This document shows, piece after piece, positions 1 through 5,678 of a DNA stretch of 6,372 bases (positions are counted from its first letter, which is position 1; each line of letters begins with the position of its first letter). The translations under genes and the position numbers were made by a program. The notes beneath the pieces were generated by a model. It made no database searches. It was not told where the DNA came from and saw only the letters and a list, made by a program, of their open reading frames with translations. This stretch comes from Deltaproteobacteria bacterium. GTDB taxonomy: Bacteria; Desulfobacterota; Desulfuromonadia; Geobacterales; Pseudopelobacteraceae. The stretch spans positions 1-6,372 of the forward strand of contig JAURXC010000058.1 in NCBI GenBank assembly GCA_030654645.1. The letters are read 5' to 3'.

Positions 1-255
1 CAATGATTTGCCTGGAGTAAATTTACCGCTTGTTTTTGCAGCGATCTGCATCTCTTCGCCGGTTTTGGGATTCCTGCCGGTTCTTGCGGCACGAGTCACG
101 GCGCTGAATACGCCGAAACCTACCATGGTTACCTTATCGCCGGACTTGATGGCTGTGGTTACTTCCTCAACAAAGGCATTAAGTGCCTTTTCAGCCTGAG
201 TCTTGGTTAGTTCCGCGCTTTCTGCCATTTTTGCTACTAATTCTGCCTTAGTCAT
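1..255 (-). CDS. hup: HU-family histone-like DNA-binding protein (C-terminus cut by window edge)
   Basis: The reverse strand reads from an ATG at 255-253 for 85 codons to the window edge without a stop. HU proteins are about 90 residues, so only the last few are missing. It begins MTKAELVAKMAE, and the middle reads GDKVTMVGFGVFS (about residues 39-51). The DNA-binding beta-arm follows as RAARTGRNPKTGEEM (about 55-69), with the family's RxGRNPxTGE signature and the proline that intercalates into DNA. The end, GKFTPGKSL, matches the conserved (K)FxPGKxL tail. HU is a dimeric nucleoid protein that bends and compacts DNA. The start is fixed by a GGAGG four bases upstream (260-264). The next gene upstream on this strand, the aminotransferase, ends 101 bases away, and the gap holds a candidate promoter, so HU is probably transcribed on its own. 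HU and IHF subunits share this fold. The N-terminus and the GRNPxTGE arm favour HU, but I cannot say which paralogue (hupA or hupB type). Confidence 0.96.
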   Translation of the reverse strand, partial: MTKAELVAKMAESAELTKTQAEKALNAFVEEVTTAIKSGDKVTMVGFGVFSAVTRAARTGRNPKTGEEMQIAAKTSGKFTPGKSL

Positions 256-286
256 GTTTCCTCCGTGGTTTGGTGTAGTGTTAATG

Positions 287-292
287 TTTATA
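287..292 (-). promoter_or_regulatory. Candidate -10 box for the HU gene
   Basis: On the minus strand the hexamer TATAAA lies 31 bases upstream of the HU start codon, which would give a leader of about 25 bases. I see no good -35 hexamer 16-18 bases further upstream (the bases there read about GGCGCT), so the promoter may depend on an activator or be weak. It lies just inside an inverted repeat (295-302 and 322-329). This is a motif match only. Confidence 0.4.
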
Positions 293-356
293 ACACAACA
301 AATTGATTGAGCGCCAGCATCTTTGTTGTTTGAACGGCTGAAAACTTTCCAGGAAT

Positions 357-1550
357 TTAACCGGACAACCCGGCCTCTTTGGCAAGAGCACTCCAGGCAG
401 GCAGGCTCCGTTCAATCATAGCCTTGTCCACACAGTATGCGATGCGGAAGAACCCGGGCGCACCGAAACCGGCGCCGGGCACAAGCAGAATATGGTGTTT
501 CTGGGCCAGTTTGACAAACTCCACATCATCGGCCAAGGGAGATTTTGGAAAAAGGTAGAAAGCGCCGTCCGGCTTGACCATGCTGAAGCCCATGCCTGTC
601 AGCGAGTTCACCAGCAGGTCACGTTTGTCCTGATAATCCGCAATATCGACTGACTCATCCTGCAACTTTGCCACAAGGCGTTGCATCAGAGCCGGAGCGT
701 TGACAAATCCAAGCACACGGTTGCTAAAAACAGCCCCCTCCATGAACTGTAACGCGGTCGCCATACTCGGATTGGCAGCCAGATATCCGATTCGCTCGCC
801 GGGCAAAGCCAAATCCTTACTATGTGATGTGACTATCACTGAGCTCTCCACCAGCGGAAAGATATTGGGTACATGCTTGCCATCGAAGGCAATGCGGGCA
901 TAGGGTTCGTCAGAGATAACATATATCAGGTGACCGCTTCGCTGATGGATATTTTTCAAAACATCACCCAGGTGCTTCAGGCTTTCGGCCGGATAGATCA
1001 CACCGGTCGGATTGTTGGGTGAACAGATGATAATGGCGCGTGTTTTGGTTGTGATCGCTTTTTCAATGGCATCAATATCAAGCTGAAAAGTATCATGATC
1101 GGTCCAGACCGCTACCGGAACACCGCCATGGTTATCAATATAAAACTTGTACTCGACAAAGTATGGCGCCAGGATAATAACTTCTTCACCGGGGTTCAAA
1201 ATGGTTTTCAGGACTACGTTGAGTGCCCCGCCCGCGCCGCAGGTCATTATCACGTGCTCGGCGCCGACCGTTAAACCCGAATCCACGGAGAGTTTGCTTG
1301 CGACTGACGAACGTGTCTCGGCATAACCGGCGTTGTTCATGTAGCGGTGCATGCCCGGAAGCGGATTTTGTGCAAGCGCCAGCAGTTCGCGGCCAAAAGC
1401 TTCCGGTGGTTCAACGTCCGGGTTTCCAAGAGTGAAATCATAGACCTTGTCCGCGCCGACTTCCTGGCGCAGGCGTTCCCCCTCTTCGAACATCCTGCGA
1501 ATCCAGGATGATTTTGATATGTGACTGGCAATCTTCATGGCAATAGCCAT
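357..1550 (-). CDS. Class I/II pyridoxal-phosphate-dependent aminotransferase (aspartate aminotransferase fold)
   Basis: This 397-residue protein has the usual length for fold-type I aminotransferases, which move an amino group between an amino acid and a 2-oxo acid in the cytoplasm. All the landmark residues are visible. GNPDVEPP (42-49) is the N-terminal substrate-side motif and GAGGAL (105-110) the cofactor phosphate loop. SPNNPTG (177-183) carries Asn180, and DEPY (214-217) carries Asp214, which contacts the pyridine nitrogen, and Tyr217. SHSKDLALPGERIGY (242-256) carries Lys245, the expected Schiff-base lysine, and Arg253. FFRIAY (367-372) carries Arg369, the expected carboxylate-binding arginine. 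The opening, with SSWIRRMFEEG at 14-24, is a form I associate with a subgroup common in Geobacter-like bacteria. The substrate cannot be told from sequence. The ATG at 1550 is preferred over an in-frame ATG at codon 5 because a G-rich stretch (1558-1563) lies 7 bases upstream of it. The gene is divergent from the DUF2156 gene. Confidence 0.95.
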   Translation of the reverse strand: MAIAMKIASHISKSSWIRRMFEEGERLRQEVGADKVYDFTLGNPDVEPPEAFGRELLALAQNPLPGMHRYMNNAGYAETRSSVASKLSVDSGLTVGAEHVIMTCGAGGALNVVLKTILNPGEEVIILAPYFVEYKFYIDNHGGVPVAVWTDHDTFQLDIDAIEKAITTKTRAIIICSPNNPTGVIYPAESLKHLGDVLKNIHQRSGHLIYVISDEPYARIAFDGKHVPNIFPLVESSVIVTSHSKDLALPGERIGYLAANPSMATALQFMEGAVFSNRVLGFVNAPALMQRLVAKLQDESVDIADYQDKRDLLVNSLTGMGFSMVKPDGAFYLFPKSPLADDVEFVKLAQKHHILLVPGAGFGAPGFFRIAYCVDKAMIERSLPAWSALAKEAGLSG

Positions 1551-1597
1551 AACAGTTCCCCCCGTGATAAGTTTTCTGTTAAGTTAGTAAGTTGGGA

Positions 1598-1625
1598 ATT
1601 CTACAACAAATCCCGGAGAACTCAA
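1598..1625 (-). promoter_or_regulatory. Candidate sigma70-type promoter for the aminotransferase
   Basis: On the minus strand, TTGAGT (1625-1620) and TAGAAT (1603-1598) are separated by 16 bases. This matches 4 of 6 bases of the -35 consensus and 5 of 6 of the -10. Transcription would begin near 1591, leaving a leader of about 40 bases before the ATG at 1550. The -35 box overlaps the Shine-Dalgarno/start region of the divergent DUF2156 gene. This is a motif match only. Confidence 0.4.
1615..1619 (+). promoter_or_regulatory. Shine-Dalgarno deciding the DUF2156 start
   Basis: GGAGA lies 5 bases before the ATG at 1625. The longer in-frame reading from a TTG at 1592 would place this purine stretch inside the coding region, and no comparable site precedes that TTG. 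The ATG at 1625 is therefore the better start. Confidence 0.75.
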
Positions 1626-2509
1626 TGAAAATTCCTCTTTATCCTGACTCCAGAGCCCTGGAGATAGCGGACAAGAAATTGCTGGACAGGATATTTGCAG
1701 AGATTCAGCCACAGATTTCTGAACTGACTTTTGCCGGTTTGTACCTGTTTCGGATTGCACATGACTATCGCTTGACCATGATCGGGGATGCGGTCACCGT
1801 ACTGGGCAAAGGTTATGACGGTAGCCGCTATTGCCTTCCGCCACTGAGCGGAAATATTGAAAATGCACTTAAGATGCTTTTCGATGACAATTGGATCATA
1901 TACGGCGCCGATGAACGGTTTTCAAAAAAGTACTTATCTGCCGGCAATATAAGCGTTTCGGAAGACCGGGATTCCTTCGACTACCTTTACCTGCGACAGG
2001 AGCTGGCACTACTGCCGGGAAACCGCTTTCACAAAAAAAACAACCGGATTAATTACTTTACCAACCGTCATCATTACAAGTTGTTTGAATATTCTTACCA
2101 ATACCTCAGTGCATGCCAGGAACTGCTGGACAGATGGCTTATGGCTATTCGTGACAGAACGAATCCATCGCTTGTACTGGAGGTGTCGGCAACAGCGGAA
2201 GCTCTGCGCAACTTTTCCGAGTTGGGCCTGAACGGTATTGTTATCACGGTGGATGGCGTAGTCGAAGCCTTTGCAATCGGTGAAAAACTGAACAGTGACA
2301 CCGCAGTTTGCCATTTCGAGAAGGCCGATCCGTTCAAAGAGGGCCTGTCACAACTTGTTAACCGGGAGTTCGCAAGACAGTTATTCAATGACTGCCATTA
2401 TATCAACCGCGAACAGGACCTGGGCGATGCCGGATTGCGCAACAGCAAACTTTCGTATCATCCGGTTGAGTTGATAAAAAAATATCGGGCCTCATCTATT
2501 CGATCATAA
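1625..2509 (+). CDS. DUF2156 / phosphatidylglycerol lysyltransferase C-terminal-like protein
   Basis: This 294-residue protein resembles stand-alone DUF2156 proteins (COG4866-like), which have the duplicated GNAT-type fold found in the C-terminal domain of phosphatidylglycerol lysyltransferases (MprF). Recognisable blocks are FAGLYLFR (36-43), the stretch 120-145 with LxxLPGNRFHKKNNRI, GIVITVDGVVEAFAIGE (204-220), and the C-terminal INREQDLGDAGLRNSKLSYH (260-279) leading to LIKKY. Members of the lipid-modifying branch carry aminoacyl groups from tRNA to lipid, but they have a large N-terminal membrane domain. This protein has no membrane segments and no signal peptide. The activity of the soluble, stand-alone group is not established to my knowledge, so no reaction is assigned. 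The gene is divergent from the aminotransferase (74-base gap) and ends 124 bases before rpsF, with no terminator visible between. Family assignment is fairly secure; function is open. Confidence 0.82.
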   Translation: MKIPLYPDSRALEIADKKLLDRIFAEIQPQISELTFAGLYLFRIAHDYRLTMIGDAVTVLGKGYDGSRYCLPPLSGNIENALKMLFDDNWIIYGADERFSKKYLSAGNISVSEDRDSFDYLYLRQELALLPGNRFHKKNNRINYFTNRHHYKLFEYSYQYLSACQELLDRWLMAIRDRTNPSLVLEVSATAEALRNFSELGLNGIVITVDGVVEAFAIGEKLNSDTAVCHFEKADPFKEGLSQLVNREFARQLFNDCHYINREQDLGDAGLRNSKLSYHPVELIKKYRASSIRS

Positions 2510-2517
2510 AGATTTTG

Positions 2518-2546
2518 TTGCACTTTACTCCAGGTAGTTGTATAAA
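2518..2546 (+). promoter_or_regulatory. Sigma70-type promoter of the rpsF-rpsR-DUF2232-rplI operon
   Basis: TTGCAC (2518-2523) and TATAAA (2541-2546) are separated by exactly 17 bases. Each box differs from consensus at a single position or nearly so. Transcription would start near 2553, giving an untranslated leader of about 80 bases before the rpsF ATG. It lies just downstream of the DUF2156 stop codon, as expected for an independently transcribed ribosomal operon. Confidence 0.75.
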
Positions 2547-2563
2547 GATCGTTCTTTTAAAGA

Positions 2564-2628
2564 CGGCACCAGTGCCGAAATCTCCTTGTTCCGGGTAGGA
2601 CCGGAGCTAGAATCCGTGAGGAGGATTT
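2564..2628 (+). promoter_or_regulatory. Structured rpsF leader, candidate S6:S18 autoregulatory element
   Basis: Three helices can be drawn by eye in the predicted leader. First, CGGCA (2564-2568) pairs with TGCCG (2573-2577) around a 4-base loop. Second, TCCGG (2590-2594) pairs with CCGGA (2601-2605) around the loop GTAGGA. Third, 2578-2586 (AAATCTCCT) pairs with 2619-2628 (AGGAGGATTT) with only G2624 bulged. The third helix encloses the second hairpin and buries the rpsF Shine-Dalgarno. A CCG occurs at 2614-2616 on the 3' side. In many bacteria the S6:S18 complex is known to bind a CCG-containing motif in the rpsF leader that mimics its 16S rRNA site. That this leader is such an element is an inference from position, the enclosed hairpin and the buried ribosome site. 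Confidence 0.55.
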
Positions 2629-2633
2629 ATAAC

Positions 2634-3020
2634 ATGAGGAAGTACGAAACAATTTTCATCCTCCAACCCGAGCTTAGTGAAGACGACATCAAGTCCGTCA
2701 CCACCAAGGCTCAGGACGTAATTTCGTCTTACAAAGGCGAATGTTTCAGGATGGACGACTGGGGTATCAGAAAACTGGCATACCCAATCAAAAAGTCCGC
2801 CAGGGGACGCTACTATTACCTCCGTTTTGATGGAAACAGCGCGTTGATCGCCGAACTTGAACGGCGTCTGCGGCTTGACGAGAAGGTTCTGCGCTATCAG
2901 AGCATCAACATAACTGATCTGCCGGAGCGTTCCGTACCCGAGAAGAAAGTTGTCACACCGGATGTAGAAACGGTTGAGAGCGTGGAAGAAGTAGCAGCCA
3001 CTGAAGCAACAGCTGAATAA
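2634..3020 (+). CDS. rpsF: 30S ribosomal protein S6
   Basis: This 128-residue protein has the S6 hallmarks. MRKYETIFILQPELSEDDI opens it, DDWGIRKLAYPIKKSARGRY (41-60) is the central signature with W43 and the LAYPIKK strand, and YYLRFDG (61-67) and RLDEKVLRY (80-88) follow. S6 has a ferredoxin-like fold and pairs with S18 on the 30S platform. Residues 101-128 form an acidic, low-complexity tail (VETVESVEEVAATEATAE) beyond the folded core. The ATG at 2634 is chosen because GAGGAGGA (2618-2625) lies 8 bases upstream and the family's MRxYE opening begins there. A longer in-frame reading from a TTG at 2538 would run through the promoter -10 box and the leader and is rejected. rpsF is first in its operon, and rpsR starts 21 bases after its stop. 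Translation may be controlled by the leader helix that covers the ribosome site. Confidence 0.97.
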   Translation: MRKYETIFILQPELSEDDIKSVTTKAQDVISSYKGECFRMDDWGIRKLAYPIKKSARGRYYYLRFDGNSALIAELERRLRLDEKVLRYQSINITDLPERSVPEKKVVTPDVETVESVEEVAATEATAE

Positions 3021-3041
3021 TTACTTGGAGGATATATAAAA

Positions 3042-3365
3042 ATGAGCGACGAAAGACCAACCCCATCTTCATATCAGCGCCCGGCAGGCGGCCCTGGCCA
3101 GCGCCCGACTGGCGGCCCCGGCGGCCCTCGCAAAAGACGCCCTTTCCAGCGTCGTAAAGTATGCCGCTTCTGTGCCGAAAAAAACCTGACAATCGATTAC
3201 AAAGAGCCGCGCACACTTCGCTTTTTTGTTACCGAGCGGGGAAAGATTGTTCCGAGACGTATTTCCGGCAACTGCGCAGCTCACCAGAGAGAAATTACCG
3301 AGGCGATCAAACGCGCCCGAAACATTGCGCTTCTTCCGATTGCAGCCAATCACGCTATCGGTTAA
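3042..3365 (+). CDS. rpsR: 30S ribosomal protein S18, zinc-ribbon type with Pro/Gly/Arg-rich N-terminal extension
   Basis: This is a 107-residue S18. Its core starts near residue 31 with RRPFQRRKVCRFCAEKN and continues through IDYKEPRTLRFF (51-62), GKIVPRRISGNCAAHQREI (67-85) and AIKRARNIALLPI (88-100), all standard S18 blocks. C41, C44, C78 and H81 form a CxxC...CxxH set typical of the zinc-binding ('C+') version. The first 30 residues are an extension absent from the short S18 of E. coli. It contains two copies of the octapeptide QRP(A/T)GGPG (residues 12-19 and 20-27) followed by a basic stretch. S18 binds 16S rRNA as a complex with S6, the product of the preceding gene. GGAGG (3027-3031) lies 10 bases before the ATG, and the DUF2232 gene begins 9 bases after the stop. 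Confidence 0.97.
   Translation: MSDERPTPSSYQRPAGGPGQRPTGGPGGPRKRRPFQRRKVCRFCAEKNLTIDYKEPRTLRFFVTERGKIVPRRISGNCAAHQREITEAIKRARNIALLPIAANHAIG
3075..3122 (+). repeat. 24-bp tandem duplication inside rpsR
   Basis: Two adjacent in-frame 24-base units (3075-3098 and 3099-3122) match at 21 of 24 positions by hand comparison. They encode QRPAGGPG and QRPTGGPG in the S18 N-terminal extension. The third-position and Ala/Thr differences suggest an old duplication and not recent slippage. Confidence 0.8.
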
Positions 3366-3374
3366 TCCAGCTCG

Positions 3375-4337
3375 ATGAGCCTTATACCACAAGCCGGTCC
3401 TGCCACAGTTTCCAGCGTTAAATCAGCGCTGATTGGCATGATCGGCTCGTTTATTCTTTTTGCCGCCTATCTGGCTGTACCGCCGATAGGCATTTTTTCC
3501 GGAATACTTGCACCATTTCCAGCGGCATTCAACAGATTGATACATGGCCGAATGCCGGCATTTATCGTAACGCTGGGCGCAACAGCCTTGACAACCGCGG
3601 TGTTCGGACTTTTTGCAGGTTGCATTTATCTTGGAATGTGTGCTGTAACCGGGATATTCATGCCGGAACTTCTTGCACGAAGATACAGTGGAAGCCGAAC
3701 GATATACTGGACGACAGCAGCAAATCTGGCGGTACTATTTTCAGGCATTTTACTCTACAGTGCATCGAGTGGCATCAATCTGCAGCAACTGATTTCTGCC
3801 GAGATTACATCCAGTATGAACCAGGCAGCTGCAATTTATGAAAAAAGTGGCGTAAAGGGCGAGGAACTTGACCTGGTAAAGCAGACCATGAAGACTGTGT
3901 CCGATCTGCTGGTTCGCCTTTATCCGGCCTTGATCACCATCATATTTGCAATTATGGCAGGATGCAATCTTGCTCTTTTAAAGAAAGCAGCCACGGTTTT
4001 TCAATTGAACCTGAATGTTGGAGAATTTATCACATTCAGAAATCCGGACCTGTTGGTCTGGGTTCTGATTTCATCCGGCTTTTCGATGCTGCTGCCTTCG
4101 CCACTTGTAACAACACCGGCCTTGAACATACTTTTGCTGGTTGCTCTCATGTATTTTGTTCAAGGTATGGCAATAGTCAGCGTGCTGATATCCAGGCAAT
4201 CGATTTCAGGAGTTCTCAGGATTGTCTTATACATCATGTTGTTGGTACAGCCCTATCTGGCTGTTCTTGTTGCCGGAATTGGATTATGCGATTTGTGGCT
4301 GGATTTTAGAACACCTAAAACGCAGGAAAACCTGTAA
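3375..4337 (+). CDS. DUF2232 (YybS-like) multi-pass inner-membrane protein
   Basis: This 320-residue, strongly hydrophobic protein has about eight plausible membrane segments: near 16-36, 37-54, 62-80, 81-98, 112-131, 182-204, 226-241 or so, and two in 248-308. A more polar stretch at 135-180 (EITSSMNQAAAIYEKSG, then VKGEELDLVKQ) lies between the fifth and sixth. FRNPDLLVWV (221-230) and the closing GLCDLWLDFR (303-312) resemble the conserved FRxPdxxxW and GxxDxWxdFR blocks I associate with DUF2232/YybS. The biochemical role of this family is not established to my knowledge. The gene is wedged between rpsR and rplI, an arrangement I recall from Geobacter-type genomes, so co-transcription is likely. 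No Shine-Dalgarno is visible before the ATG, which lies 9 bases after the rpsR stop, so translation may be coupled to rpsR. A second in-frame ATG at codon 22 (3438) has no better ribosome site. Confidence 0.85.
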   Translation: MSLIPQAGPATVSSVKSALIGMIGSFILFAAYLAVPPIGIFSGILAPFPAAFNRLIHGRMPAFIVTLGATALTTAVFGLFAGCIYLGMCAVTGIFMPELLARRYSGSRTIYWTTAANLAVLFSGILLYSASSGINLQQLISAEITSSMNQAAAIYEKSGVKGEELDLVKQTMKTVSDLLVRLYPALITIIFAIMAGCNLALLKKAATVFQLNLNVGEFITFRNPDLLVWVLISSGFSMLLPSPLVTTPALNILLLVALMYFVQGMAIVSVLISRQSISGVLRIVLYIMLLVQPYLAVLVAGIGLCDLWLDFRTPKTQENL

Positions 4338-4367
4338 CTACTTGACAGGCTTGAAAGGAGAAAGAAG

Positions 4368-4811
4368 ATGAAAGTAATTCTGAACGAAAACATTGAAACT
4401 CTTGGACACATTGGCGATATCGTCAAGGTAGCTCCCGGTTATGCCCGCAACTACCTGCTCCCCAAGAAACTTGCGGTTCCCGCCACCGAGAAGAACGCCA
4501 AGGCACTGGAACATGCCAAACGACAGATGGCCTATAAGAAAAACAAAGCTCTTGAATCAGCCAAAATGCTTGCCGAAAAACTGGGAGCTCAAGCTATAAC
4601 CCTGACTCACAAGTGTGGTGAAGAAGGCAAACTGTTCGGTTCCGTTACCAATATGGAAATAGCCGCCTTTTTGAAAGACAAAGGTTTTGAAATTGATCGC
4701 AAGAAGATTGTACTTGAAGATGCAATCAAGCACACCGGAGACTTCACTGCAACCGTGAAAATTCACCCTGAAGTGACCGCTACAATCAAGGTTACCGTTT
4801 CGGCCGCTTGA
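4368..4811 (+). CDS. rplI: 50S ribosomal protein L9
   Basis: This 147-residue protein matches the usual L9 length (about 148). It begins MKVILNENIETLGHIGDIVK, followed by the signature VAPGYARNYLLPKKLA (21-36), which forms the rRNA-binding N-terminal domain. Residues about 41-74 form the long connecting helix, rich in Lys, Ala and Glu. The C-terminal domain contains EEGKLFGSVT (85-94), IDRKKIVLEDAIKHTGDF (109-126) and VKIHPEVTATIKV (130-142). L9 binds 23S rRNA near the L1 stalk and reaches outward from the 50S, where it helps hold reading frame. AAAGGAG (4354-4360) lies 7 bases before the ATG. It is the last gene of the operon, with a strong terminator 16 bases after the stop codon. No truncation or odd residue is seen. 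Confidence 0.98.
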   Translation: MKVILNENIETLGHIGDIVKVAPGYARNYLLPKKLAVPATEKNAKALEHAKRQMAYKKNKALESAKMLAEKLGAQAITLTHKCGEEGKLFGSVTNMEIAAFLKDKGFEIDRKKIVLEDAIKHTGDFTATVKIHPEVTATIKVTVSAA

Positions 4812-4826
4812 ATAAACAGTTGATAC

Positions 4827-4869
4827 ATTAAAAAAGCCAGTCAACCGAAAGTTGACGGGCTTTTTTAAT
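4827..4869. terminator. Bidirectional intrinsic terminator between rplI and the glycosyltransferase gene
   Basis: ATTAAAAAAGCC (4827-4838) is fully complementary to GGCTTTTTTAAT (4858-4869). Inside it GTCAAC (4840-4845) pairs with GTTGAC (4851-4856) around the loop CGAAA, leaving one A-G mismatch. The U tract is read on the plus strand after rplI, and an equivalent one on the minus strand after the glycosyltransferase, whose stop codon is only 8 bases away. One hairpin therefore serves both convergent genes. Confidence 0.93.
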
Positions 4870-4877
4870 GTTGTTTT

Positions 4878-5621
4878 CTATTTATCAGAGAAAATATCGA
4901 AATGGATGATACCCAGTTTGCTAAGCCTGTACTGTAAAGATGTAGCCAATACACCCAAGCCATATATCACACTTCGCCGGAAGTTTATCGATGAAGCATC
5001 CGTGAAATACCTGGTAGGACAACTCACCTCGCCGATACGGAACCCATTCCATGTAACCTGAGCCAGCATCTGGTTGTCAAAAACGAAATCGTCGGAGTTT
5101 TTTTCAAGTGGAAGTTTTTCCAGAACCTGCCTCGTAAAGGCACGGTATCCGGTATGATACTCGGATAATTTCTGTCCAAGCAACAGATTTTCGGCCAACG
5201 TCAGCACTCTGTTGAATACATACTTATAAAGCGGCATGCCGCCTTTAAGCGCTCCTACACCAAGAATACGTGATGCCAGAACAACATCGAATTCACCCCA
5301 TGCAATCATTGATGCAATCGCGGGTATCAAGCGCGGTGTGTACTGGTAATCGGGATGGAGCATTACGACAATATCGGCACCCAGCGCCAAGGCTTCCCTG
5401 TAGCAAGTTTTCTGATTCCCTCCATACCCGCGATTGGCGGTATGCACAATTGTTCTTATTCCGAGCCGATGCGCCTCTTCCACCGTATTATCCCGTGAAG
5501 CGTCATCCACCAGAATCAAATCATCCACGTATTCAAAAGGAATTTCTTTCCATGTCTGTTCAAGAGTCTTGGCTGCGTTGTAGGCAGGCAGTATGACGAT
5601 GATCTTTTTACCATTAAGCAT
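4878..5621 (-). CDS. Family 2 glycosyltransferase (polyprenyl-phosphate sugar transferase-like)
   Basis: This 247-residue protein has a single GT-A domain and no membrane segment. Its opening, KIIVILPAYNAAKTLEQT (6-23), is the usual GT2 first strand, and LILVDDASRDNT (35-46) holds the nucleotide-sugar-binding aspartates D39 and D40. NRGYGGNQKT (63-72) and ALGADIVVMLHPDYQY (79-94) follow. The last takes the place of the metal-binding DxD block (DxDxQ in DPM1-like enzymes), with H89-P-D91-Y-Q93. SEYHTGYRAF (153-162) and DDFVFDNQML (177-186) are typical later blocks, and ASSINFRRSVIYGLGVL (209-225) is a C-terminal signature of soluble DPM1-like bacterial GT2s. The likely role is moving a sugar from a nucleotide donor to a lipid or cell-surface glycan precursor on the cytoplasmic side of the membrane. 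Neither donor nor acceptor can be named. The ATG at 5621 has only a weak ribosome site (AGGGTG, about 5 bases upstream). The gene converges on rplI and is divergent from the CNNM gene. Confidence 0.92.
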   Translation of the reverse strand: MLNGKKIIVILPAYNAAKTLEQTWKEIPFEYVDDLILVDDASRDNTVEEAHRLGIRTIVHTANRGYGGNQKTCYREALALGADIVVMLHPDYQYTPRLIPAIASMIAWGEFDVVLASRILGVGALKGGMPLYKYVFNRVLTLAENLLLGQKLSEYHTGYRAFTRQVLEKLPLEKNSDDFVFDNQMLAQVTWNGFRIGEVSCPTRYFTDASSINFRRSVIYGLGVLATSLQYRLSKLGIIHFDIFSDK

Positions 5622-5678
5622 TCTGACACCCTGGATTTTAATGAGTTACTCGAATTACATATCACATTTGCTTCTATT

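Noticed and set aside
311..330. TGGCGC-like sequence upstream of HU as a sigma54 promoter
   Set aside because: The GG and GC elements do not have the required spacing, and no TTGC box follows at the right place.
1592..1624. TTG start adding 11 residues to the DUF2156 protein
   Set aside because: There is no ribosome site before it, and a GGAGA lies at good distance before the ATG at 1625.
2009..2388. Two overlapping minus-strand open frames opposite the DUF2156 gene
   Set aside because: They are antisense to a clear protein family, match no family I know, and lack ribosome sites.
2538..2633. Longer reading of rpsF from a TTG at 2538, adding 32 residues
   Set aside because: It overlaps the -10 box and the leader hairpins, has no ribosome site, and the S6 family starts at MRKYE, which has a strong Shine-Dalgarno.
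2953..3421. Open frames on both strands overlapping rpsR
   Set aside because: They are shadow frames of the GC-rich rpsR sequence; S18 is unambiguous in its own frame.
4342..4347. TTGACA before rplI as a -35 box of an internal promoter
   Set aside because: No acceptable -10 hexamer occurs 15-19 bases downstream; the sequence there is the ribosome site and start codon.
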